From NCBI GenBank assembly GCA_963576565.1, contig OY755047.1:3275501-3339500 (forward strand): a stretch of 64,000 bases of DNA, written 5' to 3'. The notes below the pieces were generated by a model. The model was not told the origin of the DNA. It did no database searches and worked only from the letters and a program-made list of their open reading frames with translations. This DNA is from Aspidapion aeneum. Taxonomy: Eukaryota > Arthropoda > Insecta > Coleoptera > Brentidae. This document shows, one piece after another, positions 11,058 through 22,384 of this stretch (positions are counted from its first letter, which is position 1; each line of letters opens with the position of its first letter). A program made the translations under genes and the position numbers.

Positions 11058-12202
11058 TGCGCTTGATTAGAATACGTTTCGAAACCGAAAAAAAGCAATT
11101 TTTCAGAAAAAAATAAATTTAATAAAAACTGCTTGGTAACGTGGCTTGTCAGTGATTAATTTCCTTGGAGAAGTAGCCAAAAAATATGTTAAATACATTT
11201 TATCGTAAAATCATCAGGTGGAAAGATATCTAGGTTTTTTAGTAGAATGTTGCAAAAAAAAACAGAGAAAACAAGTGTTCCTCATAAAAAGAAATAAGAT
11301 AAGCTATGGTTTTTGCTCGTTTTTTATCATTTTGCAATTACAAGATGCGATATTTTCGTTTAGGTGTCATTGAGTCTTGACTTTTCTGTTGAATACTAAG
11401 TGATTTTCAATTTTTTTTGGACTTTCGTGGAGGTTTTGATTTTTTATTTTTTAAGTTGGTGTTCTTTGGATTCTCATTTTTTAAGATGGTGTGTGCGTGT
11501 GTGTGTGCAACGGGACTGTCCTGATCAACAACACCAAAGACGGTCTTCAAAGAACAGTTTTCTGTTTTAAATTAACAAAAATGCCATTTAAAAAGAGTTG
11601 TATTAACTTCAGGGACATTTTTATTTTTGATCAACTTTAAACCAAATTTACTTCCATAATTGTGAACGTCTGAAAAAAGTGTATGGGACATTTTTTGTAG
11701 TAAATTTGTTACTTAATACAACTGTCAACCCGAATTTTCTTCTTAGCTATACGTTTTGTAGTATTGGCTTGTTTTCAAATTTATCAATTTTTAGCAGTTT
11801 TTTGGCCATATATTCGTAACACGGCTACGGATGCTTTTTATATTCCGCTGTAAGATACAGCTAATGATCCCTCAGTTTTATCCCAATTAAGAGTTTTATA
11901 CCTTTAGATGCTTTCAAGATATAATTTTTCTTATACGAATTTTACGAAAAACAGTTTTTATAAGGTGGTTATGGAATCAGGGTATCCTGGAGAATAATAA
12001 TCCACAAAAAATATTCTTGCAACATTTTACCTGTTGAGCGGTGTTATTGGTCTACAAAGTAACATTATTTGTTTATTGATAGGTGAAGCTAACAGGTTAC
12101 CAGCGACTTTCCTTATCACCATTAGTTCCACATTTTGGTGGCTAGCACGTTCCTATTACCCTTAGATACCCCTTAAACCCCCTAAATGTGAATCCCTAAT
12201 TA
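11058..12202. other. No gene seen
   Basis: AT-rich, with a short GT-rich stretch (about 11487-11508). I recognise no coding, repeat or RNA feature. Confidence 0.4.
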
Positions 12203-12693
12203 TTGGTGGTAGCAAGCCATTTATTAGAGGCAAATGAGGCCGCAGACCAGGCAGCGAGGGAAGCGGCATCTGCCGAATTTTTCGGCCCCATACCAGCCCT
12301 GGGGATATCGTACAATGCTACTAAATTAAGCATATTGAGATGGATGGAGAACAGCTTCCAACAATACTGGATGAATATACCAGAACTGGCTCACTCTAAA
12401 GAGTTCATAAAAGGACCTTGTCAGAAAAGGGCCAGGAATATCATTGGACTTACCAGACAGGAGATCCGTATAGTGACTAGACTCTTTACGGGTCACTGTC
12501 GACTAAGAGTACCCATGCACAGAATGGGAATAACCGAAGAGACCGAATGTAGACTCTGTATGGAGGATGACGAACTATGGCACGTTTACGTCAAAACACT
12601 TTCGGTAAACCTCAGATTGATTCAAAAGATTTGAACAATGTCTCACCCAAACTGATAGCTAACCTTTTTGGAGCATTGGGCATACAGTGGTGA
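12203..12693 (+). pseudogene. LINE ORF2 3' end (RNase H tail and Cys knuckle)
   Basis: The start reads EANEAADQAAREAAS, which matches the GNEAADxxAREG segment at the end of LINE RNase H domains. A linker, TRLFTGHCRLRVPMHRMGI, and the first half of a zinc knuckle (CRLCMEDDELWH) follow. The second half of the knuckle is lost and the frame shifts. In another frame the C-terminus continues SPKLIANLFGALGIQW and stops at TGA 12691-12693. This layout (RT, RNase H, CCHC-like knuckle) is that of I/R1-type LINEs and differs from the LINE at 9375. It is a 5'-truncated dead copy. The short ATCATCA repeats just after it may be its 3' tail. Confidence 0.75.
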
Positions 12694-12793
12694 GAAACCA
12701 CTCAAAAGTGAGCCACAATAGACCCACTAGTGGTGGCAGTGGAAGGGCTGCAAGGCCAACTCACATATGAATCATCAATCATCAAATTAAACT

Positions 12794-14021
12794 CACTATA
12801 AAACCGTAAGAAATCAACTCCAGCTTCGCCCTCTAGCGGTTCCACCAGTATAGAACCTTTTAGAGCCTAAAGCGATATTTCCAGGTTCTAAAAGCAACTC
12901 AAAATCGTCCTCTATCCTATTATAAAACTAAATTTGGTATCATGACGATTTTTTGTAATCTTTGTTTTAAAAGCGTTTAATTTTACCTACCGAGAGGGGC
13001 ACCGAATCTCCCCTTTTTTTCTCGCAGAGCAGAAGCAGCGCACTGCAAACATGTTCAGAACAGGCTCTTATTTATACATAGCGGAAACCAGGATGCGCGC
13101 GCTGGTTGCTTGTGCCTGTATGGGAAAGGCGTGGCTTTTTGTTTCAATTGCACTACCCGCAGCTGGATGAATACCAGTGTTAATTTTTATGTGCAAAACT
13201 CAACAGACTTAATTTTGTTATGACAAATTGTTGTGTGTAATGTTTGCGTTTAATATTGTCGTGGTTACATCCTTTGTGCAGAAATAATGAGGTCTCTTTG
13301 AGTCTGACAATGGTTGATATCCTGCTTCTCTGTATTTCTAAATTGCTTAAGATTACACCATCTACATTTCTCTATAAAGCGGACTCTTTTAAACTTTTTT
13401 ATGGATCAAGCTAGTTATTAAATTACTTCGTTCACATTCGTAAATCAACTTGAAGTCAAATTACCTTCGTTAAAAATAAATGGATCCATGATGGATCTGA
13501 GCACGGTGGCTATAATAGACCGGTGTTCGGATCTTAAATATATTTGTCGAATATTTCAGGTCACTGGTGACCGAGCTGATTTTTGTAAACAAAAGTTAGT
13601 TATGATATGAACAACTAATATTTTTTAGAATTTTTTGGAAACTAAGGCAATTTTCCTAATGTTTTTTATGATAGTCTTATAAAATAATATTTTTGAGACA
13701 TACCAGTCGTTGTTTTTGTTAGCCCGTTTCATTTTTCTTTACACAAATATTAAAATTCAAAGAAAATAATGTCTTTGTTTCAGATTTACAAGTAATCCGC
13801 TAACCTACTAAACCTTTGTTTACTTCCCAAGTCCTCGGTTTACCTTTGATACTAATCGACCACATTCAGTTTGACTTGTATTTTGAGTTTTGTGTAATAT
13901 AAAATAAAGTGGGCTAAAAAAAGTAACGATAATACTTCTAGAAAATTATATTTTATAAGGATGTAATGGCTAATAAATAACAAGGCTTGTTACGAAACAG
14001 GGTTTTATTATAAAAATTATT
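12794..14021. other. No gene supported; splice-acceptor-like site
   Basis: At 13005-13027 a T/C-rich tract ends in CTCGCAG. An ATG at 13051 follows and opens a 39-codon frame (MFRTGSYLYIAETR...). This resembles a 3' splice site with a short terminal exon, but nothing independent supports it. The rest is AT-rich and unrecognised. Confidence 0.3.
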
Positions 14022-15084
14022 CTACATTCGAATGTTCCCCTTCAATAGACTCCCCTCCCCTCGCCACACACCTTTCCATACGTTTTTCCATTGATCGAGG
14101 CAGTGCTGGAAGTCTTCTTTGGTGAGGGCCTTTATGAGCTCTGCCGTTTTTTGCTTTACCGCTTCCATCGACTCAAATCGGTTTCCTTTCAAAGCAGATT
14201 TTATCTTCGGAAACAAAAAAAGTCGCACGGTGTTAAATCTGGTGAGTACGGCGGGTATTCGAGCACTGGAGTGCACTAAATCGCCAAATACTGCTTCACA
14301 TATAGTGCGTTTTGGGCAGGTGCGTTGTCCTGGTGCCAAATCCACGAGTTGTTCTTCCACAACTCGGGCCGTTTTTTACGAACTCGTTCTCGCAGTGTTG
14401 CCAAAACTGACAAATAGTAAGTCTGGTTGACAGTCTGACCCTCTGGAACCCATTCAGTTATCACGATACCGTTAATGTCGAAAAAAACGATCAACATTGC
14501 CTTGAATTTTGATTTAGACATCCTTGCTTTTTTGATTCTGGGCGATTCAGGCGTCTTCCAATGTATCGATTGTCGCTTGGTTTTAATATTGTATTGAAAA
14601 ATCCACGTTTCGTCGCAAGTAATAACGTTTTTCATCAGTCCGGGATCTTCTTCTAACCTTTCAAGGAAATCTGATCAGACTCGTTGACGCAAGAGCTTTT
14701 GGTCAGGAGTCAGATTCTTTGGTACCAACTTCACACAGAATTTTTTCATGTGTAATTCCTCGTGTAAAATTTTTCTAACCGTTTCTTTATCGGTGTTTAC
14801 AGCCTCGACAATCATCCGGATGCTCATTCGACGATATGCACGCACAATTTGGTTGATTTTGGTCACTGTTTCCGGAGTTGAAACAGTCTTAGGGCGACCT
14901 AGGCGCTGGTCATCTTCAGTGGTCTCTCGGCCCTTACTAAAGCGTTTACACCACTCAAAAACAGGCGCACGAGATAAAGAATTGTGCCTATAGGCCTCTT
15001 GCAACAATTTATGGCACTCAGAGTTTTTTACAATTTAACTAGAACTTTGAGATTGATACGTTGCTCCTGTTTTTCGTCACACAT
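14022..15084 (-). pseudogene. mariner transposase, D,D34D, inactivated
   Basis: Read from 15084 (MCDEKQEQRINLKVLVKL). The N-terminal HTH region includes ECHKLLQEAYRHNSLSRAPV, FEWCKRFSKGRE, DDQRLGRPKT, then KETVRKILHEELHMKK and LTPDQKLLR, typical of mariner. The catalytic domain has CDETW (first D at about 14613), WKTPESPR, FFDINGIV, PEGQTVN and HQDNAPA (second D). The third D lies in YPPYSPDLTPCD, exactly 34 residues later, so this is D,D34D. The C-terminus reads FPKIKSALKGNRFESMEAV. Damage: a frameshift near residue 20, a TGA stop around 14672, a TAG just after LAI (about 14276), and a frameshift at the T-run near 14213-14220. I could not find the terminal inverted repeats. Confidence 0.92.
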
Positions 15085-15618
15085 GGTTTTCGGCACGAGA
15101 AAAAAACACGTTCGTTTCAAACCGCTACTGCACAAATACTATAATAGTGACGGAAACATGTTTTGGGACGTGCACAGACAAGATATCTAGATACCCAACG
15201 CACTATTCGTTTTTTACCCCTCCCGGCTAGGGCGCCATCTAGGCGCGCAGTCTCGTTATTTAATAGCCAGACCTCGGATCTGAGACGAGTCGTTAAATAC
15301 CGAGATGAATTCCATCAAAGGAGCATGCGCCAAAATTAACGTCAAAATGTCTAATTTAAATTATTGGCGCGAATACCCGGATTGGCGCGAGATCGAAGAG
15401 CTTAACGTATAATAAAAAATTCAAGGTAAGGTATAAAATAATGGTCAATTCTAATTTTTAGGTATGATTTTATGTAGGTACCCGGTGGTTTTTTATAACC
15501 GGAGCAACTTTATCATTGAAAATAAAGGGCTATAATAAATTGTAGATTTTTATTGGTTAATTATGATGATGATGAACTTTAAAAGCGAACATAATTTTTT
15601 TCTATCCGGCACCATGTA

Positions 15619-16456
15619 CAGGGTGTCCCAAATTCGATGTTTTTGGGGAGTTTTGGGTATTTCTAGAGGGGCTAAAAAAGCCTGATCAACCTTTGCTACA
15701 CTCAAATTTCAAAAGAAGCTTAAAGGTGAAAATCGCATTAGCAAGCCGTTTTTAAACTACGGGGTGTTTTTAAAAATTCTGCATTTTAGGAAGGGGTCTA
15801 TAACTTGTTTATTTATTAATATTTTTATTTCTGTAAAAACATTCTTTAGACACTTTTTTAAGAGGAATTCAACTGTTAAATTAAATTTCATTTGTCTCGT
15901 TTAGTTTTTGAGATATCACATAAAATTAATTTTTCTTTATGGGATTAGTGGGATTTTTTTATATTTTTGTTTTTTTTTTATTTTTACCACATATTTTAGT
16001 TTGCTTAATGGGTTTAAAATATTTTAATATTATAAAATTATAAAAATAAAAAAATAATAAAGAGGTGATTAAAAAATAAAAATAAAGAAAACAATAAAAA
16101 AAAATTCAAAATTAAAATATTGAGTGTGCTACATCATTTTAAAGGAAATTTTAGAGAGAGTTTTAGAGTTATTCTGTAAGAAAAATAACAACTTTATGCA
16201 ATATTTTAAAAACCAAAAGAGATAAATTTACATCTGTCAATTCTTCAAGAAAAGATCTATAAGAAAGCTATTTACACAAAAGCAAAATGCAGACAAAAAC
16301 ACACCGTAGCTTAAAAACGGCTTGCTATATCTAAATGTAGTTTTCACCTTTAGGCTTCTCCTAAAATTTGAGCGTCGCAAAGGGGGCTCAGTTTTTTTCT
16401 TTCTCCCCTAGAAATACCCGACACCACAAAAAAAACAACGAATTTGGGACACCCTG
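15619..16456. mobile_element. 838-bp foldback element with TA target duplication
   Basis: It begins CAGGGTGTCCCAAATTCG and ends CGAATTTGGGACACCCTG, with TA on both sides (15617-15618 and 16457-16458). The arms extend roughly 150-200 bp with moderate divergence: GGGTATTTCTAG and its complement, AAGGTGAAAA, and GCAAGCCGTTTTTAA all recur. The TA duplication suggests Tc1/mariner-type mobilisation. It has no coding capacity. The element at 17825-19339 has the same design with a related terminus. Confidence 0.8.
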
Positions 16457-16504
16457 TACAGAATGTGACAATAAAGTCGATTTTTTGAGAGGGAACACCC
16501 TGTA

Positions 16505-16705
16505 TAGAAATAAAATTTCGGACTTCCATTGTCTTTATTTATTTTAAAACACAACGTTTCGGTTAGTAAGTATCTCTAACCGTTATCAAGTGTAAACTTG
16601 ATAACGGTTAGAGATACTTACTAACCGAAACGTTGTGTTTTAAAATAAATAACACAACGTTTCGGAATTTTATTTCTACACAATAATTGTCTACGAGTTT
16701 CAAAC
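16505..16705. mobile_element. Penelope-like terminal repeats joined as a hairpin
   Basis: Two opposed copies of a Penelope-like terminal repeat, also seen at 42281-42763 and in part at 21677-21742. The outer parts share TAGAAATAAAATTTCGGAC and its complement. The centre is a perfect hairpin: arms 16535-16591 and 16596-16652 (57 bp each, no mismatch) around the 4-base loop GTAA. Each arm includes ACGTTTCGGTTAG and CTAACCGTTATCAAGT. Inverted, truncated terminal repeats are usual for Penelope-like retroelements. Confidence 0.7.
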
Positions 16706-17166
16706 AAAAACACCCTGTATATTTTTGCATTTTAAGATTCGTCTTTTCTTTTTGATTTCAAAAATATACAATATCTATGTCCTGCAATTAATATTTTTTG
16801 AGGTATATGCAGTATTTCTTCTATATGCATTTCACGTTTATTTTGTTTTGCCATGGGAGTATTGACAACTTTAAATGAGCTAAATCTTTTAAAAAAAAGT
16901 TTATCGTAGCATAGACATACAGTAGAACCCCGATGACAGTGTTTATTCAAATTAAATTGGGCACTAAATAATTTGTGCACGTCACCGGCATTTTCACAGC
17001 ACAAAAACGACGAATTTTCATCAAAAAGAACTGGGAATTATTAAAGTTTTGCTGTATAAAACCATACTGAAATATCTCTCAGTTGATTGGTTGGCAGAAG
17101 TGAGAGATCAACGCTTGCGCACGTTTTGGAATTCATCTCGGTATTTTACGACTCGTGATCTGAGTC

Positions 17167-17822
17167 ACTCTCTTCTTGTGAGATGACTCTATAGACAGAA
17201 TATTTGATATTTTGTCATGACATTTTTATATGATTTCTCTTAAATTTATGCCTTGTACTTTAATAGTCAATAGCTGAATTTCTTAGTTCACGAGGTAAAG
17301 TTATCGCAAATCCTCAAGCTCATAGTCTGATATTGAAAATTCTAAAAGTTTAAATCGCTTTTTGAGGCTAGTAGTAAGTCACTGGTCTAGAAAATAGGCA
17401 ATTTAATAATAAAAATAATCTGCCAGAGGATGGGGACCGAAGCTCACACGAATAGTAACTATATATTCTATAATAGCATAGTTCTCTAAAAAAGACAAAA
17501 GGTCTAGAAACACCTGGTTCTAACCAGTTTTACTTTATTTCAAACTTTTTAACGGAGCATCGTATCAATACACCGTTTTCGGAATATAGCAGACTATATT
17601 TTGGTCAATAATTTGTGTTATAACCAAAAACTTCGTAGGAGCTTTAGTTTCTGAGATATTTACAAAAAACTGTTTTCAAGGCTGATATATTATCATGGCT
17701 TCACTTGCAGTGTGCTAATAGGCTAGCTAGAAAGTTATCTGATCCCTTATGATTACATTTATTTATATTGTTTTAGTTGTATTTTACTAAATTTAAAATG
17801 ATCAAAATTAAGAAACACACTG
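17167..17822. other. No gene seen
   Basis: AT-rich spacer between two inverted-repeat elements. I see nothing recognisable in it. Confidence 0.4.
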
Positions 17823-17824
17823 TA

Positions 17825-19339
17825 CAGCGTGTCCCATTTTCGATGGGATTAAATGGGAAACTCGGTTATTATTAAAGATATTGATTTTCTGATTGCACCT
17901 TACCGTGCTCTTCTTTTGAGCCCTTAAAAATGGCGTAATTAGATTTTTGCTATACCCTGTAGTTTCGCTAATACAGGGAGTTTTTGAAAAAATTGTATTT
18001 TTAATAATCCCTTGTATCTCGCTTATTTTGCGAGATACTTTTATTCTGTAAAAACATTTTTATGGCAACTTTTTTAGAAGAAAATAATGACGTTGTCAAT
18101 TTTTTAAAATATTGTTTAGTTTTTGAGATATGGTATTTATCATAAAAAAATTAAATACGAACCTGGATTTTTTTTCTTACTATTTTGATTGGTTTCATGC
18201 TAGTATTATCATAAAATAATAACAATTTAAAAAATTTTGTTTTAAGGTAAAAAAAAATATTTAATATTTAAAAAAAAATTAGTCCGAACCTGGATATTTC
18301 CAACACAAATATTAACTAGAAATTGCTAGTTAAACAATTTTTAGTTTAACTGTTTTGATGCTTAGCATATTAAAATGGTTTTACGTTAATTTACAGATTT
18401 ATTTGAAACAAAGTCTACGAAAAATACAAAAAAAAACAAATTATAAAAAATAACTAATTTTTCTGATTACCATTATGTGTAAGACATTGTTAGCATTTTT
18501 GAGTAATTTTTCTTAACGCATTTTGCATAAAAATATTTCTGTATTTTGTTGCTTGAATGAAGCAGTCAAACATATCACATTTTTCAAAATCTGGATATGG
18601 TCGATTTCTAGCCAGTTTAAAATAATTGTAAGCCATTAACAAAAATGACAAGTAAAATGACAATGTCAATTCCACGCCTTAATTTTGTAAATTTCACGAC
18701 CTGCTGTTCGGTTATCAAATAATTAGTATGATATTATTTTTGTAACTTTTTAACGTTTTTTACTTTATTTATAAATCTTTTAATTATCATTTCAAAACAG
18801 ATAAACTAAAAATCGTTCAACTAGTGTGTCTTGCAATTTTTAATTTATAAATACGTTGGAAATTTCCAGGTTCGGACTATAATTTTTTTAAAAAATATTA
18901 AATAGTTTTTTTTAACCTTAAATCAAAAAAATATTAAAGTTTTATCATTTTAAGGTAATAATAGCATGGAACTAATCAAAGTAGTAATAAAAAAAATCCA
19001 GGTCCGTGTTTAATTTTTTTATGATAAATACCATATCTCAAAAATTAAACAATATTTTTAAAAATTGACAACGTCATTATTTTGCTCTAAAAAATATGCC
19101 ATAGAAAGGTTTTTACAGAATAAAAATATCTTACAAAATAAGCGAGATACAAGGAATTAATTAAAATGCAATTTTTTCAAAAACTCCCTGTATTAGCGAA
19201 ACCACGGGGTATAGCAAAAATCTGATTACACCATTTTTAAGGGCTCCAAAAAAGAGCACGGTAAGGTGCAATCAGAAAATCGATATCTTTTATAATAACC
19301 GAGTTTCCCATTTAATCCCATCGAAAATGGGACACGCTG
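17825..19339. mobile_element. 1.5-kb foldback element with ~480-bp arms
   Basis: It starts CAGCGTGTCCCATTTTCGAT and ends with the complement, flanked by TA (17823-17824 and 19340-19341). The left arm (to about 18300) and right arm (from about 18860) are inverted copies with scattered differences; landmarks such as GTGCTCTT, TTTTGCTATACCC, TATTTATCATAAAAAAATTA and GAACCTGGATTTTTTT recur in reverse. The central 560 bp is partly unique and contains no supported gene. Ends resemble those of 15619-16456 (CAGnGTGTCCCA), so both probably used the same kind of transposase. Confidence 0.85.
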
Positions 19340-19341
19340 TA

Positions 19342-19683
19342 CACTATACAATATTTGCTAACCAAATTTATTTTTTTCTCGTAAAAAATAAAAGCAGGAA
19401 AGAATAATTATTGTTTTATGTTTTTATTTGTTTTCTTTGTAACCCTGCACCTCATTATTTTCTTTACTTTTTTCGACCATTCCAGGGATTGTAAATGACC
19501 TCGATAAAGTTAAGAGAATGGATAACAAAAAAAAACAAAGGCATGAGCAATTAGGATAAGAAATAAATATAAAAACAAAAGATAAAAATAAAAGACGGAT
19601 AGGTACAAGGATTTATGCTTTAACCAGTGGAGGCCCATGAGTTGTAAAGCCGGGGGGGGGGGTCAAATGGCTTAAGGGTGGGG
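19342..19683. other. No gene seen
   Basis: AT-rich spacer with a G-run at about 19651-19662, just before the third family-A hAT. Confidence 0.4.
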
Positions 19684-20055
19684 CAGTGGCGGCTCTTCCA
19701 GTGCCCTCCCAAAACTAGACAACAAACAGAATTTTTAATTGATTTATTTAAAAAAAGTTAAATCTTCCCTTACGACATGATTGTCTAGTTCTTTTTATTA
19801 TCTGTGGTTAACAACACGCGATTGGGTGGGTGAACTTTTTTAGCGTAAATAATTACAAGCCGGCAGCGCCGCGCGGGGCAAGGTTTCAATTTCACCCGTT
19901 TTTCAACGAGGTATGGGTGGATGTTCTAGAGCGGGTACGGGAGGAATGTTTGTTTTAGTTGGAGTTTTACAAAGCCGGTTCTATCCCTTGTGAAGACGTA
20001 TGAGTTTGTTTTGATCACGTGTCCTTGTTTGTTTTTGTTATTGTTTGTTTATAAA

Positions 20056-20425
20056 ATGGAAATAAATACCGTCGATTACATAATTAACTGTGCAAATTTA
20101 AATACAAATAAAATCTTTAGGGCCACATAGACAGGACCTAAAAATTAATCAAAATTTTATTGTAAGTAATGCCGAGAAGAGTTCCATAAAAACTTATAAT
20201 TGAACAGTTAATAAAAAATTATACGATGCTCAAAACTGGTTGTGCGGTTGTGAAAAAGAAATGTTTTTTTTTGCTTTATTTGTCTTGTTACGAACAATCC
20301 ACGAAGTGATCCTGCGTGCAATGGGCATGTGTGATATCAAGCACTTTAGTGAAAAGTTAAAAAGACACAAAGTGGTATTTATTTAAATAACCACATAGAA
20401 TTTTCTATGCTAGGCAACATAATGA
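20056..20425 (+). pseudogene. hAT transposase N-terminal fragment (family A)
   Basis: The ATG at 20056 starts MEINTVDYIINCANLN, equivalent to the start at 5651. A deletion removes part of the next segment. Further on, TTATACGATGCTCAAAACTG and the CGGTTGTGAAAAAG block mark the zinc-finger start, and GGCATGTGTGATATCAAGCA marks the GMCDIKHF segment. Frameshifts and deletions throughout. Dead copy. Confidence 0.6.
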
Positions 20426-21013
20426 AAATGTGTAGACATCTGAGCCCTGAAGGGGAGAAAAACTAGAAATATCCCAAAAAAAATAACCCAAAAGTTAAAT
20501 TCGCCCCGCCTGGGAAAACAGAGTCTATTAAACTAAAAAAACAAAGGAAAAAATCGGCAACACGCTAGAAGCTTACCTTCTGTAATTCTGTAGCAGTCCC
20601 AAAATTTCACTGGCGGTCGCGGCCCTTTCTTGCGACTGTAATTTCGGTCTTCAACCCATAAACACGTGTGTCTTCTTTTAGTTTTTTGTCGGAAGTGATT
20701 TCTTCATTCCCCTGTCACACACAGGGTGGCGCTTCATAACTCCCAGCGTGAGCAAAAAACGCGCATGATTTTACCAAAATGATCAGGTGATCAAAAAGAA
20801 AATAACTTTCAACAAAGAGAGAAATTATCACCTGATCGGAATTTTTCCCAAACAGGACTTTCTTTTTTGAAGGTTTTTGCAGAAAGCCCAAAAATATCAA
20901 AACAAACTTTAAGGTTAGGTTTTCCAAAAATTCAAAATAAAACAATAAAGAAAAATAACTGGCAGCATTAAACAATGTGACAAAAATTAGACATATACTT
21001 AGTAGGTTAATAG

Positions 21014-22173
21014 CTCAGAGTAATAACATATAAAGAGAAGTAGTAGCCCCGGTTTCGGCGGTCATTCATTCATTTGTTGGTAAACAATGTAGCTTTTCCG
21101 CTGTTGCCGCCTCCTCTGCCTCTGTAAAATTTTATAAATAATAAGTAAGGTTCAACTTCTTACCTTACCAAAATATATAGTGCTTTGAGTTGGTTAGGCT
21201 ATTCAAACCGTGCGATAATTTGTCATGCGCTTACTAGCCCGCGTCGCGTCGTTTTTGTATTTCTTATTACCACCTGATAACATAATTTATGAACGGCCCC
21301 TTTTCGCACAATTTTTTCAGGACGTGGCAACAGGTGTATGACATCATATTACGGATTTCGTGTTAGCAGGGCCGGGTTTCGTTTTGAGCTACTTGGACTA
21401 TATCCCCAGGTAAAAAGGAATCCTTTTTCCTATTGTAGAGGAGTGAGTGAGTGGCAATTTCGACGTTTTTTGAAATTTCGTAACTACTTTACTACTTTAT
21501 AAAAGTCCATGAAACTTGGAGGGTTTTTAACTCTATGAAGGTCTACGACTGTGCAAAGTATGAGATTCGTAGCTCTTTCCGAAGTAGAGTTTTGGATAGG
21601 TCAAATATGGGCTGAAATGTTTCAAGAAAAGATGGTAGAGCAGCGCGAACTTGGCGAGGCACTGCCGTGCCCTCAGATAAAGACAATGGAAGTCCAAAGT
21701 TTTATTTCTACTCAATCATTGTCTACGAGTTTCAAACAAAAGATTATTTTTTCACTTATATAATGGCAACAAGTTTAATTAGGTGGGTCCTCAAGTCGTG
21801 AACGGTTAGCCCAGATATTCCTAAGCTCTAAGGTCGACACTGACAGTAACATGTGTTTGTATTAAATGCAGTGTTGTCTTGGCCGGCGGACTCGGCATAT
21901 TGAATTTTTTGTGTTTTTTTCTGTGTGTTGAGTTTTATTTTTGTAAAAAAGAACTTAGTTGGACGTAAAAATAAACAAGAAGTGCTATGTTTCTGAAAAT
22001 ATTGTGAAAATTCAGCCCAGTGTGGTTTTTTTCGAGATGATTCCAGTGACGCAGCTATGTTGCCATCGCCGGGGATTCTGCAAATTCTAAGTTTTCAGGA
22101 ATGACCGCCACGAATAGGGAAAATTTACACGGGGCCGCGGTTGACGTCTTCTCTTTATATTGTTATTACTCTA
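21014..22173. mobile_element. 1.16-kb TIR element nested in hAT family A
   Basis: It begins CTCAGAGTAATAACATATAA and ends TTATTACTCTA; the inverted match AGAGTAATAACA-ATAAAGAGAAG runs about 25 bp. It is flanked by AGGTTAATAG (21004-21013 and 22174-22183), a 9-10 bp target duplication. The family-A copy at 33639-33995 (reversed) carries the empty site AGGTTAATAGACTG. A duplication of 9-10 bp fits Mutator- or Merlin-like enzymes better than hAT. No transposase is visible, and the interior includes a Penelope terminal-repeat scrap (21677-21742). Confidence 0.75.
21677..21742 (+). repeat. Penelope-like terminal-repeat scrap
   Basis: ATAAAGACAATGGAAGTCC followed by a TTTTATTTCTAC block and TTGTCTACGAGTTTCAAAC matches the outer part of the terminal repeats at 16505-16705 and 42281-42763. 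Only about 66 bp remain. Confidence 0.65.
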
Positions 22174-22174
22174 A

Positions 22175-22270
22175 GGTTAATAGACTGTCTAAAATTCTGT
22201 GGGATTTTTAAGGTTGCTCTACGGGGCCATAAAAAAGAAAGGCGAATGGGCTTTCTACAAACAAATAAAC
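22175..22270 (+). pseudogene. hAT transposase internal fragment (family A)
   Basis: This encodes LIDCLKFCGIFKVALRGHKK followed by ERRMGFLQTNK. It corresponds to the conserved segment after the zinc finger in ZMYM1-like hAT transposases (typical form LIDVVxFLxxQxLAFRGH). The same segment is seen on the minus strand at 33759-33962. The frame ends soon after, where the element goes to its 3' non-coding end, so the whole catalytic core is deleted. Confidence 0.7.
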
Positions 22271-22384
22271 TAAAAACTACACCAAGTAGCGGCAATAGAA
22301 TTGTTTCGGTAAGATTTTTTAGCTAATTTTTCATGCAATTTAAATTTCTGCCCCCCTAATATATAACGTCACCAGGCGCCACTG

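Larger units (their letters stand above)
15277..17166. mobile_element. 1.9-kb element with long inverted ends
   Basis: Left end 15277-15331 and right end 17118-17166 are inverted copies with small indels. Both carry TACCGAGATGAATTCC next to GACGAGTCGT or CACGAGTCGT, and GCATGCGC or ACGTGCGC inside. The interior has no coding frame worth reporting, but it contains a foldback element (15619-16456) and a Penelope-like hairpin (16505-16705). I cannot assign a superfamily, and no target duplication is obvious. Confidence 0.65.
19684..22384 (+). mobile_element. hAT element, family A copy 3, with nested insertions
   Basis: The left end is CAGTGGCGGCT at 19684 and the right end GGCGCCACTG finishes at 22384, after the family 3' block TTTCTGCCCCCC. 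In between are the leader, a degraded transposase start (20056-20425), an unclassified insert (about 20430-20950), the GACAAAAATTAGACATATAC segment (20979 on), a nested element (21014-22173), and the segment coding for LIDCLKFCGIF (22175 on). No matching 8-bp flanks are visible, so the outer boundaries may have changed since insertion. Confidence 0.7.
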
